64,000 nt of DNA from Chloroflexota bacterium. GTDB taxonomy: Bacteria > Chloroflexota > UBA11872 > VXNJ01. The notes under the pieces are model-generated. The model did no database searches, was not told where the DNA came from, and worked only from the letters and a program-made list of their open reading frames with translations. The translations under genes were made by a program, and so were the position numbers. This document shows, piece by piece, positions 26,600 through 34,684 of the stretch; the stretch's first letter is position 1; the number at the start of each line of letters is the position of its first letter. The DNA lies in assembly GCA_009840625.1 (NCBI GenBank), contig VXNJ01000019.1:1-64000 (forward strand), written 5' to 3'.

Positions 26600-27391
26600 T
26601 TGGATTTGGAACTTGGTGGCCGAGTAGCGGTAGTCACCGGCGGAAGCATGGGGATTGGCAAAGCGATCGCGATTGAACTTGCCCGCGAAGGTGTCGACCT
26701 GGCCCTGGCTGCCCGAACCGCCGGCCCGCTGGAGGCAACCGTCAAGGAGATTGCCGCATCGACCGGGCGCCGGGTGATTGGAGTACCGACGGATACGACC
26801 AGCACCGCAGCCGTCCAGAATCTGGTGGACAAGACGATTACCGAATTTGGACGCATCGACATCCTGGTCAACTCGGCCGCCATGGCCGGCGGCCAGGTCA
26901 CTGGCGACCTGGACGAGGCCCAGGAGAAGGACCTGATCGAAGACTTGGACACCAAGGTGGTCGGTTACTTCCGCACCATCAAGGCGGTTGCGCCGCACAT
27001 GCGGGCCCGCAAATGGGGGCGGATCATCAGCATCGGCGGGCTGTCGGCGCGCAGCTCGTCGATCTACGGCCTCCGCAACGCAGCGGTCGTCCACATGTCC
27101 AAGACCCTGTCTGACGAACTGGGTGCGGACGGGATTACGCTCAACGTGATTCACCCCGGCCTCACCGTGACCGAGGCCGTCGACGCACGGTTGGACAGGC
27201 AGGCTGCCGAGCGGGGCATCTCGCGCCAGGAGCTGGAGCGCGAATCGGCCGCCGGCGTGGCTATCAGGCGACTGCCGCGGCCGCAGGACCTGGCCTGGCT
27301 GGCCGCCTATCTTGCCTCGCCCAAGTCCGAATGCGTCACTGGGGAAGTGATCGCCGCCGGAGGTGGGTCGCAGCGCTCGGTGCACACCTGA
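26600..27391 (+). CDS. Short-chain dehydrogenase-like protein with atypical active site
   Basis: About 263-residue classical SDR. It has the TGGSMGIG cofactor loop, NSAA, the catalytic serine region SIGGLSARSS and a C-terminal 'TGEVIAAGGG'. The active-site segment reads Y-G-L-R-N, so the usual YxxxK lysine is Asn, which should weaken cofactor-assisted catalysis. The TTG at 26600 is six bases after GGAG and gives the N-terminus DLELGGRVAVVTGG; TTG at 26588 lies before the ribosome binding site. The next gene begins 37 bases downstream, so the pair may be one operon. Substrate unknown. Confidence 0.82.
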   Translation: MDLELGGRVAVVTGGSMGIGKAIAIELAREGVDLALAARTAGPLEATVKEIAASTGRRVIGVPTDTTSTAAVQNLVDKTITEFGRIDILVNSAAMAGGQVTGDLDEAQEKDLIEDLDTKVVGYFRTIKAVAPHMRARKWGRIISIGGLSARSSSIYGLRNAAVVHMSKTLSDELGADGITLNVIHPGLTVTEAVDARLDRQAAERGISRQELERESAAGVAIRRLPRPQDLAWLAAYLASPKSECVTGEVIAAGGGSQRSVHT

Positions 27392-27428
27392 TTCGGCGCC
27401 GGCCAACGCCCGCCGCCCGACCGTCGGG

Positions 27429-28688
27429 ATGAGCACCCCGGCTCAGGATTCGAGCCGGCGATACCACGGGCTGGACGGCCTGCGCGGGTTCGCGATGCTG
27501 CTCGGCATAGTCGTGCACGCGTCACTTCCCTATTTTTCGCGTTTGCTCCGATTCGAGTTCGCCTGGCCGGCCGACGACGATCAGTCGCTGCTACTGTTCC
27601 TGGTGTTCGACTTCATTCACGCTTGGCGGATGCCGGTGTTTTTTCTCATGGCCGGATTCTTCGCCCATCTGGTGCTCAGTCGCCGCGCGATGAAGATCTT
27701 TGCCGTGGACCGACTGAAGCGTGTCGGCCTGCCGCTGGTGCTGTTCGGCGCCGTGATGACGGTATTGATCCCGCCGATCTGGGTATACGGGTGGACCGGC
27801 AAGATGTCGGTCGAAACATTCTGGGTAGTGGTTCGGGGGTCACAGGACCTGGGTTCGAGCGGTGAACTGGTCGCCCACCTCTGGTTCCTCTACCAGCTCT
27901 TGCTCATGTACGCCGCGTTGCTGGCGTTTCGATTGCTGGCAAGTACGGGAATGGCCCAGCATGTGCTGCGCTCGGCTGAATTGAAGAAATGGTGCGGGCG
28001 CGCAGGAATTGCGGTTTACGCGCGATTTCCGCTGCTTCTTGCGCTGGCCGGCATCGCGCTGCTGGTTTTTCGCGGCGGCGACGAGTCCAAACCGATCTGG
28101 CCGCTCAACTGGCCGGACTTGTTGTACGGCGCACTGTTTTTCTTCTACGGATACGGACTGTTTGCCCGCCGCCATTTGATCGAACGGTGGAAAGACCCTG
28201 TTGTCCTGGCCGCTCTCTGGGTCACGGCGCTGGCGGCATTCTTGGCCCATTTCGTGCTGCTCGGGGCGCTTGACGATGCCTCGAACCGGGGCGCCGCCCA
28301 AGAGGAGATTGAATCCATCTGGCTGCTGGGTACGATCTTCTACGGAGCCGCCGGGGCCCTGATTTGCGCCGGGTTGATCGGATTGTTCGAACGGGTCTTG
28401 CAGCGTCCGCTGGAATGGGTCCGCTGGCTCGCCGACTCCGCCTACTGGGTATACATCCTCCATTTGCCGCTGGTGGCTTTCCTGACCTTCTGGTTCGCCC
28501 ACCGTGACCGGCAGGGAAGGTTGGATTTCGGAATTGGCCTGGAATTCGGCGCCGAGGCAAAGTTCCTGATTGCCTGCGCCCTGACCGGCGCCGTGACCCT
28601 GGTCAGCTATCGTTACCTGGTCCGCTATTCGCTGCTGGGATCGATGCTCAACGGTCCGCGTTCGAGGGTCCCGCCCAGACCGCGGTAA
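27429..28688 (+). CDS. Membrane acyltransferase, acyltransferase-3/OpgC type
   Basis: 419-residue integral membrane protein with about ten hydrophobic segments. The N-terminal LDGLRGFAMLLGIVVHA motif contains the conserved Arg and His of acyltransferase family 3, followed by 'RMPVFFLMAGFFAHLV'. The last third has 'YWVYILHLPLVAFL', also typical. These proteins transfer acyl groups (acetyl, succinyl) to extracytoplasmic glycans or lipids. The ATG at 27429 puts the motif 20 residues in, as expected. Substrate unknown. Confidence 0.85.
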   Translation: MSTPAQDSSRRYHGLDGLRGFAMLLGIVVHASLPYFSRLLRFEFAWPADDDQSLLLFLVFDFIHAWRMPVFFLMAGFFAHLVLSRRAMKIFAVDRLKRVGLPLVLFGAVMTVLIPPIWVYGWTGKMSVETFWVVVRGSQDLGSSGELVAHLWFLYQLLLMYAALLAFRLLASTGMAQHVLRSAELKKWCGRAGIAVYARFPLLLALAGIALLVFRGGDESKPIWPLNWPDLLYGALFFFYGYGLFARRHLIERWKDPVVLAALWVTALAAFLAHFVLLGALDDASNRGAAQEEIESIWLLGTIFYGAAGALICAGLIGLFERVLQRPLEWVRWLADSAYWVYILHLPLVAFLTFWFAHRDRQGRLDFGIGLEFGAEAKFLIACALTGAVTLVSYRYLVRYSLLGSMLNGPRSRVPPRPR

Positions 28689-28729
28689 ACCGGATTCGGA
28701 TGACTTCCAGGGGGGGCTCGGGCCGCCTG

Positions 28730-29212
28730 CTATTCGCTGCTCGCGTGGTCCGGGCCGCGCTGGATGACGAAGTCATGCTCATGCATTTCGAACACGGCCG
28801 CGGTGATACCAAAGCTCTCGTAGGCGGCTTTGGCCGCTACGTTTTCGCGTTCGACGTACAGCCGGATTCCGCACACGTTGCGCTCGTCGGCCAGCTCCAG
28901 CACACGCCCGTACAGGGCTTTGAGGACGCCCTGGCGCCGGAATTCGGGCCTTACGAACACGCTCTGGAGCCACCAGAACTCACCGTCGCGCCAGTCGCTC
29001 CACTCGTAGGTGATCATCAGCTGCCCGATAGGAGCACCATCTGACTCGGCGATCAGGTAAAACGCGCGGCGCTCGTCGGCGAGCGCGTTGGCAACCCCGG
29101 AGCGCAGGCGGTCGCGATCGAGTTCCACGCCCTCGGATTCATCGGCCAGCCGAACGTTGAAATCCACGATCGTTTCCAGATCCCGCGGTCGGGCGCGCCG
29201 GATAGTGATCAT
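28730..29212 (-). CDS. GNAT family N-acetyltransferase
   Basis: About 160-residue acetyltransferase. Motif A is QSVFVRPEFRRQGVLKALY, with the acetyl-CoA pyrophosphate loop R-x-Q-G; a C-terminal 'AKAAYESFGI' helix-strand completes the fold. The ATG at 29212 starts directly before ITIRRARPRD, as usual for the family; TTG at 29248 would add 12 residues. It is co-directional with and 66 bases after the broken lipocalin-like gene. Substrate unknown. Confidence 0.83.
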   Translation of the reverse strand: MITIRRARPRDLETIVDFNVRLADESEGVELDRDRLRSGVANALADERRAFYLIAESDGAPIGQLMITYEWSDWRDGEFWWLQSVFVRPEFRRQGVLKALYGRVLELADERNVCGIRLYVERENVAAKAAYESFGITAAVFEMHEHDFVIQRGPDHASSE

Positions 29213-29278
29213 CGATGGCCCGGGCAGCCCGTATTGACTCTCAGGCAAGGGTGCGGCGCCGTCCTTCCATAGCCGGCA

Positions 29279-29707
29279 CTAGCGGGCGCGCTCCCAATGG
29301 ATGTGGCCTATTTTTTCCACGCCCTTGATCATCATCGGAGGAGTCGTAAGCAGCAGGCGGTCGCCTTCCAGGCGGAAGTAGCGCCGCTGCGAGGAACCTA
29401 TTCGGTTTGGGAAAAAGGCCACGTCGATGTGGTGGAGCACCGAATCGCCGTCGATTTCGTAGCGCCCGCAGTAGGAGAAGAATCCCTCCGCCGCGGCCAG
29501 TTTTTCGGCGTCGGTCCCGCCCAGCAGGTCCTCCTGGGCGTAGCCTTGCCGGCCGGCCGACATCATCGCCACCGACATGAACCCATCGTCGGTGTAAATA
29601 AGCTAGCCGTCTGCGTCCGGACCGAGCGGGCTGCTGACCGACCCGTCCGCGCCGCGGGCTTCGTATTTGGTCAGACGCCAGGTCCCGGCAATCGATCCAT
29701 CTTGCAT
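29279..29707 (-). pseudogene. Lipocalin-like domain gene interrupted by an amber codon
   Basis: From ATG at 29707 the frame encodes IAGTWRLTKYEARGADG, reaches TAG at 29605-29603 (codon 35), then continues LIYTDDGFMSVAMM to the end at 29279. Both halves fit one bacterial lipocalin-like domain of about 142 residues ('GTWRL...GYLIYTDDGYMS...HHIDVAFFPNRIG...RYFRLEGDRLLLTTPP'). In relatives the residue at the stop is usually aromatic, so a single base change (TAC or TAT to TAG) explains it. A shortened protein could start at ATG 29578 but would lack the first strands. It is either a recent pseudogene or a sequencing error. The function of intact relatives is ligand binding, otherwise unknown. Confidence 0.7.
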
Positions 29708-29879
29708 GCGCGCTCACAGCCTTTGCAACGGAGCAGCTATTGAGAATCTGGCCGCATTTGTCCGGATCGAGACCCAATCGCGGCGAGCCGGGTCGCGGCG
29801 GCCAGAGCCTCCGGCAGAGGTCGTCATTTGCGGCCAAATATAGTATGTGACTCGCGAGCTTTCGGGGGTGGGAGCACGG

Positions 29880-30812
29880 TTGACTGGAACCAAACGCATG
29901 GTGTCCCTGCGCCGTCGCCTGGGCCTGACTACCCGGGGCGGCTTTACCGCCTACCTGTTCGTGCTGCCGTCGGTGGTTTTCATCGGGATTTACGTGATCG
30001 TCCCGATATTCGGTGCCGTCTACTACTCCTTCACCTCCTACGACCTTCTGACGGCTCCCGAATGGACCGGGGCAAGCAACTACACCGACATCCGGAGCGA
30101 CCCGCAGTTTTACCCGGCAATGCGCAACACCCTGGTTTTTGCGCTAGGCACGGTTCCGGCCGGGGTGATCAGCTCGCTGCTCCTGGCGGTCCTGATCGAC
30201 CGGTCCATTCGCGGCATCTATTTCTTCCGGGCCATGTTCTACATGCCGGTCGTTTCCTCGTTCGTGGCGGTTTCGGTCATCTTTCTCTGGATCTACGAAC
30301 CCCAATTCGGAGTCGGCAACCAGATCCTGCGGTTTGTGGGGTTTCCCGGCCTGAAGTGGCTGCGCAGCGCCGACACCGCCCTGCTCTCGATCATCCTGAT
30401 GAGCATCTGGAAGAACATGGGCCTGAACATGGTCATCTACCTGGCCGGCCTGCAGTCGATACCGCCGCACCTTTACGAGGCGGCCGAGATCGACGGCGCC
30501 GGGCGGATATCGAAGATGTTCCGGATCACCATTCCGCTGCTGGGTCCGACCACGTACTTCGTGGTGATCGTCTACTTCATCGGCGCGCTGCAGATGTTCA
30601 CGCAGGTGTTCGTCTTGGCCTGCCTGAGTGTCGACTCGATCTGCGGCGGCCCTTTGGATTCGACGATCACAATCGTGATGCACATTTACTTCGAGGCGCT
30701 CGTAAACCTGCAAATGGGTTATGGGTCGGCAATGTCAGTGGTGCTTTTCGTGGTGATTGCCGCCATCACCGTCATAAACGCCCGCCTTCTGTCGTACGAC
30801 ATCGTCTATTGA
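29880..30812 (+). CDS. Sugar ABC transporter permease (MalF/UgpA family)
   Basis: About 310-residue binding-protein-dependent permease with six predicted membrane segments and the EAA loop EAAEIDGAGRISKMFRITIPLLGPT-like region that contacts the ATPase (near residue 215). The family imports sugars or glycerol-3-phosphate. TTG at 29880 has GGAG six bases upstream; GTG at 29847 and ATG at 29898 are alternatives. Unusually, no partner permease, solute-binding protein or ATPase gene is adjacent, and a hairpin follows immediately. It may use components encoded elsewhere. Confidence 0.87.
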   Translation: MTGTKRMVSLRRRLGLTTRGGFTAYLFVLPSVVFIGIYVIVPIFGAVYYSFTSYDLLTAPEWTGASNYTDIRSDPQFYPAMRNTLVFALGTVPAGVISSLLLAVLIDRSIRGIYFFRAMFYMPVVSSFVAVSVIFLWIYEPQFGVGNQILRFVGFPGLKWLRSADTALLSIILMSIWKNMGLNMVIYLAGLQSIPPHLYEAAEIDGAGRISKMFRITIPLLGPTTYFVVIVYFIGALQMFTQVFVLACLSVDSICGGPLDSTITIVMHIYFEALVNLQMGYGSAMSVVLFVVIAAITVINARLLSYDIVY

Positions 30813-30828
30813 GCTAGATAACGCAACC

Positions 30829-30849
30829 TGCCGCTTCGGCGCGGCATTT
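30829..30849 (+). terminator. Probable intrinsic terminator after the ABC permease
   Basis: TGCCGC-TTCGGC-GCGGCA, a perfect 6-bp G/C stem with a six-base loop, lies 17 bases after the permease stop and is followed by TTT. It isolates the permease gene from the rhodanese gene. Confidence 0.45.
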
Positions 30850-31017
30850 GAACCCAACCGCGGCCCTGCGGACTCCGCAGCGTTCTCCCCCGCGGCTCCC
30901 TCATGCAGACTGCCGCGAATCTCCTCCGGTTCGGCGACCCAATCCGCGACTTTTGTGATCACAATGGCTGAGCAAATTGAACGGCCACTTCGCCATCCGA
31001 GATAGAGCGAGCATCCC

Positions 31018-31449
31018 ATGAATGCCAACGTCGACCAACTTGGTCATCTGCAACGCAAACTCGCCTATGAGACCGATTCGGCCGATCTGCACGCGGCGCT
31101 GGATCGTGGCGAACCGATCACCGTAATCGACGGCCGCTCGGCCGAGGCTCATTCAGCCGAACACATCCCTGGCGCGATCAGCCTCCCACACCGATCGATC
31201 AGCGCTGCTACTGCGGCCGCGCTGGACAAATCCAGCGTGCTGGTGTGCTACTGCGACGGCATCGGCTGCAACGCTTCGACCAAGACCGCGCTTAAGCTAC
31301 TTGAGCTCGGGTTCCAGGTGCGCGAGCTCATCGGCGGCCTGGACTGGTGGAAGCGAGACGGATATCCCACTCATGGGTCGAACGGGAGTATCCCGGTCCC
31401 CTCTGCGATCAACATTGTGGAGTCGTCAACCGGGCGGGCCGCCCGGTAG
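31018..31449 (+). CDS. Single-domain rhodanese-like protein
   Basis: 143-residue rhodanese domain with 'VIDGRSAEAHSAEHIPGAISLPH', the CH2A-like strand, and the active-site loop CDGIGCNAS with the nucleophile Cys79. Single-domain rhodaneses carry sulfane sulfur as cysteine persulfide. The C-terminal 25 residues extend past the domain and are not conserved in appearance. It precedes the YhfX-like PLP gene by 94 bases and may be co-transcribed with it, without an evident shared pathway. Confidence 0.84.
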   Translation: MNANVDQLGHLQRKLAYETDSADLHAALDRGEPITVIDGRSAEAHSAEHIPGAISLPHRSISAATAAALDKSSVLVCYCDGIGCNASTKTALKLLELGFQVRELIGGLDWWKRDGYPTHGSNGSIPVPSAINIVESSTGRAAR

Positions 31450-31543
31450 GCGAACGCACGTCCGCGAGCATTTCGAGCTGGCTGCCGGGGGGCGTCTCGG
31501 GAAATACCGGCGCGACCTGCGTTGCCGGGTCTAGTCTGGCAGC

Positions 31544-32737
31544 ATGCTGGAAATCGTCGAGCGAACCAATCCCGCCCTGATTGAGTCCACCTGCCGCCTG
31601 CATCAACGCGGCGATATACCTCCGGACTGCTACGTGGTGGACCTGGAAGTCGTCAGGGAGAGCGCCGCCCGGCTGGCCGAGCGCGCCGAGGCCAACGATC
31701 TGCGGATCTATGCCATGACCAAGCAGTTCAACCGCAATCCCTCAATCCTTGAGGCGATCTCCTCGGCCGGAGTCGAAAAGTTCGTTGCCGTCGACATTGA
31801 AGGGGCCCGTGCCATCAGCGCCCAGGGACTCGACGTAGCCCACGTGGGGCATCTTTCCCAGATTCCCCGCTTTTGGATTCCGGAAGTCCTGTCTATGCGG
31901 CCGGACGTTTGGACGGTGTACGGCCACGAGAACGCAAAGGCGATCTCCGAAGCGGCAACGGCCAGAGTCATTCGTCAGGACCTCTTGTTGAAAGTCACCG
32001 GACCGGATGATTTCACGTTTGCGGGCCAAGAGGGCGGAATTCCCGTCAAGCAGGTGGTGGATTTCGCCCGCAATATCCGGGACCTGCCGGGTGTTCGTAT
32101 CGTCGGCGTCACCGGTTTTCCGACCGTTGACTACGACCATGACGCGAACCGGTTGACGGCGCTGCCCAACATGGCCACGGTTGTAGACGCGGCGCGCCGG
32201 GTTCAGGAGGAACTGGGCATCGAAATGCCTCAGATCAACTGTCCGGGCAACTCTTCGTGCGCGTCAATGGACCTGATCGCGGCCCATGGCGGTACGGACG
32301 CCGAGCCCGGTTCCGCCTTCTGGGGAATGGCCCCCCAGCAATTGTTCGGCGATGATGTCGGTCGGCCCGGACAGGTCTATCTGACAGAGGTGTCGCACCG
32401 GGCTCGCGACCGGGTGATGGTCTATGGCGGCGGGTTCTACCCTGCCCGCCAGGACGGACCATGGGCGGTTTCGGCCGCGCTGGTAGGCGATCAACCGGAT
32501 TCACTTTCCGGCAACAGGGTGCCCGCCGAGATTCCCGCAGCGCGCTGGATCGACTACTACGCCTGGCTATACCCTGATGCCGGCCAAATAGTCCGGCCGG
32601 GAGATTCGGCAATCTTCTTTTTCAGGCCGCAGGTGTTTAATTCGCGCTCTGCTCACGTGGCCGCAATTGAAGGCGTGCAGCAGGGAGAACCGACCGTGAT
32701 TTCAGTCCACGACAAGGCCAACCGCCGAATCAGGTAA
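31544..32737 (+). CDS. YhfX-like PLP-dependent enzyme (alanine racemase fold)
   Basis: 397-residue protein resembling the YhfX group of fold-type III PLP enzymes. It has an N-terminal alanine-racemase TIM barrel with YAMTKQFNRNP (Lys60 as the Schiff-base candidate), VAVDIEGARAI, VGVTGFPTVDY and a C-terminal beta domain with 'VMVYGGGFYPA'. In E. coli yhfX sits in an uncharacterised metabolic cluster, and its substrate is not established. None of the other yhf-type genes is next to it here. ATG at 31544; ribosome binding site weak. Confidence 0.78.
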   Translation: MLEIVERTNPALIESTCRLHQRGDIPPDCYVVDLEVVRESAARLAERAEANDLRIYAMTKQFNRNPSILEAISSAGVEKFVAVDIEGARAISAQGLDVAHVGHLSQIPRFWIPEVLSMRPDVWTVYGHENAKAISEAATARVIRQDLLLKVTGPDDFTFAGQEGGIPVKQVVDFARNIRDLPGVRIVGVTGFPTVDYDHDANRLTALPNMATVVDAARRVQEELGIEMPQINCPGNSSCASMDLIAAHGGTDAEPGSAFWGMAPQQLFGDDVGRPGQVYLTEVSHRARDRVMVYGGGFYPARQDGPWAVSAALVGDQPDSLSGNRVPAEIPAARWIDYYAWLYPDAGQIVRPGDSAIFFFRPQVFNSRSAHVAAIEGVQQGEPTVISVHDKANRRIR

Positions 32738-32900
32738 CGAATTCAAATCCGGGACGCGGTGTCGATTGATCTACTGCTGCGCAGGCTGTTCCGCCACCGC
32801 CACGGTATTTGGATCCAGGAGTACTTATTCAGAAGCTTTTGCGTACGTGACGCCTGCGGTAGCGGGAAATCACAGAACGCGCACCCACTTTCATCGTTGG

Positions 32901-32919
32901 AACCATCCAACCGATGGTT
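32901..32919. terminator. Inverted repeat between convergent YhfX-like and sulfatase genes
   Basis: AACCATC-CAACC-GATGGTT is a perfect 7-bp repeat with a five-base loop, 21 bases beyond the sulfatase stop on the minus side. It could terminate either transcript but lacks a long T-tract. Confidence 0.35.
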
Positions 32920-32939
32920 TGTAGTGGCAATGCGGCAGT

Positions 32940-34556
32940 TCAGGGTGCCTCGTTTCCGTACACCATCGCGTACACCCTCGGATCTTTCGCAAAGAGCAGC
33001 CGCTTGTTTTCGGCATGCCACGCTTCGGGCACGGGCCCCCCGTAGGGCGGGAACTCAAACCTCGGCGGTGACTCGACCACGCGCGGATCATCCTGTTCCT
33101 CCAGGACCGCCATGAGGCGGGCGTTCAAGTCGGCGCGCACCGGCTCGTATTCGTCTTCGTAAGCCACGTTTTTCATGTAGTCGGGATCCACGCGCAGGTC
33201 GTAGAGCTCTTCCCGCGGCCTCTTGCCGAAGCCCAACTCAAATAGCGGCTTGACGTCTTCCCGGGCCCGGTTGCGGATCATCCACAACTTCGTGGGACCC
33301 AGGTCCAGGTCTCCGTACACCGCCAGGTAATTCGACAGGATGTCCTCGTCCGGCGGCGGCAGTGCCGCATCATCGTCCAGGCCGCCCGGATCCCCGGCCG
33401 GCCAGCGGTCGGGCTCGAAGTTGTGGATGTACAGGAAGCAGTCGGTGCGAATCGCCCGCTGCGGGTACGGCAGATATCCCTCCCTGGCGAGCATGTGCCG
33501 TTCCCGGCCGGTTACGACGAAGTCCCTTTCCTCCTCAATGCGCCCGCTCTTGTCGGAGTCCAGTAGGGGCATAAGGCTGCGCGCCACCATCCCGTCGGGG
33601 TATTCCACCCCACCGGCGTCCAGAAAGGTGGGCGCCAAGTCCATCAAGTTCACGAAATCGCTGATGACGCGACCCGGCTTTACGTGCCCCGGCCAGCGAA
33701 CCGACATGGCCACTTCGGTCCCGAAGTCGTAGAGGTTGCACTTGCCCCGCGGGAATCCCGGGATGCCGTGGTCGCCGCTGACGACCAGCAAAGTGTTTTC
33801 GAGTTCGCCGATCGACTCCAAACGTTCGATGATGACTCCCAGTCCCGCATCGAAGGCCAGGCATTCGCCGAGATAGTCGTTGAAGTCCTCGCGTATCTCG
33901 TGCACGTCGGGGAGGAACTCGGGCATGCGGCCGGAAAGTTCGTCGGGGTCGAGGCCCCAGAGCTGCTCGCCGGAGCCGCGCTGCCAGGTGCGGTGGGTGT
34001 TGGTGGGCCCCCACCAATAGCAGAACGGTGCATCGGAAGGCCTCGCGGCGATAAAGCTGTCGAAGTTGCCGCCGACCTCGTCCAGCAGTTCCTGCTTGGC
34101 CGATTCGATGGAAACGCTGTTGAGTCGCTGCGTCGCCTCTTCGGAAAAGTTGTTGAACCTGATGCCGGCCGACTCGTAGGCGGTGCGCTCCCCGCCGTAG
34201 GGGGCGTGCTCGACCAGCCCGGGCATCCAGACCTTGTACGTGTAGCCGATGTGGTAGCCGGCCTCTTCCAGGATGAGGGGGTAGCTCGGAATGCTCTCAT
34301 CCCACCTGGCGCCGGCCAGGATCGCTCCTAGGCCGGTCTGCCAGAAGTACCTGCCCGAGAGTATTGAGCTCCGGCAGGGAGTGCAGCTTGGCGCCGGCAC
34401 GTGCGCGTTGAGGAAAAGCGCGCCCTCGTCGGCCACCCGGTCGAAGTTGGGGGTGTCGATGAGTTCGTGGAGGGTGCCTTCGCCGGGCCGGTCGCGGTAG
34501 GCGCTGGCGTATCTGCCCCAGTCGTCGGCGAATGCGAAAACGATGTTTGGTTTCAA
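32940..34556 (-). CDS. Sulfatase with CTPCR active-site motif
   Basis: 538-residue type I sulfatase. N-terminal metal ligands are Asp11-Asp12 (FAFADDWGR). The formylglycine site is S-C58-T-P-C61-R62, where the usual Ser is Cys, a variant seen in some heparan-sulfamidase-like subfamilies. Further metal ligands lie in VVSGDHGIPG. Several long insertions and the 'WWGPTNTHRTW' segment also point to the N-sulfoglucosamine-sulfohydrolase-like group. TTG at 34556 is preceded five bases away by GAGGA. No signal peptide. Substrate: probably a sulfated amino sugar or glycan, by subfamily resemblance only. Confidence 0.88.
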   Translation of the reverse strand: MKPNIVFAFADDWGRYASAYRDRPGEGTLHELIDTPNFDRVADEGALFLNAHVPAPSCTPCRSSILSGRYFWQTGLGAILAGARWDESIPSYPLILEEAGYHIGYTYKVWMPGLVEHAPYGGERTAYESAGIRFNNFSEEATQRLNSVSIESAKQELLDEVGGNFDSFIAARPSDAPFCYWWGPTNTHRTWQRGSGEQLWGLDPDELSGRMPEFLPDVHEIREDFNDYLGECLAFDAGLGVIIERLESIGELENTLLVVSGDHGIPGFPRGKCNLYDFGTEVAMSVRWPGHVKPGRVISDFVNLMDLAPTFLDAGGVEYPDGMVARSLMPLLDSDKSGRIEEERDFVVTGRERHMLAREGYLPYPQRAIRTDCFLYIHNFEPDRWPAGDPGGLDDDAALPPPDEDILSNYLAVYGDLDLGPTKLWMIRNRAREDVKPLFELGFGKRPREELYDLRVDPDYMKNVAYEDEYEPVRADLNARLMAVLEEQDDPRVVESPPRFEFPPYGGPVPEAWHAENKRLLFAKDPRVYAMVYGNEAP

Positions 34557-34684
34557 GACATTCCTCTGTAAAACCGGGTCTGTGCGTCGTAGACCGGCAA
34601 GGATTTCACCTTGTTTAAGAGCACCGCGTGGGTACGCGGCAGTCTATGCGGCCGTGGCTCGCACCTGGAGCGAGGTGCAGGACC

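Noticed and set aside
29828-30817. 329-codon plus-strand frame overlapping the ABC permease in another frame
   Set aside because: Arg/Pro/His-rich without membrane segments, while the other frame gives a complete MalF-type permease with the EAA loop.
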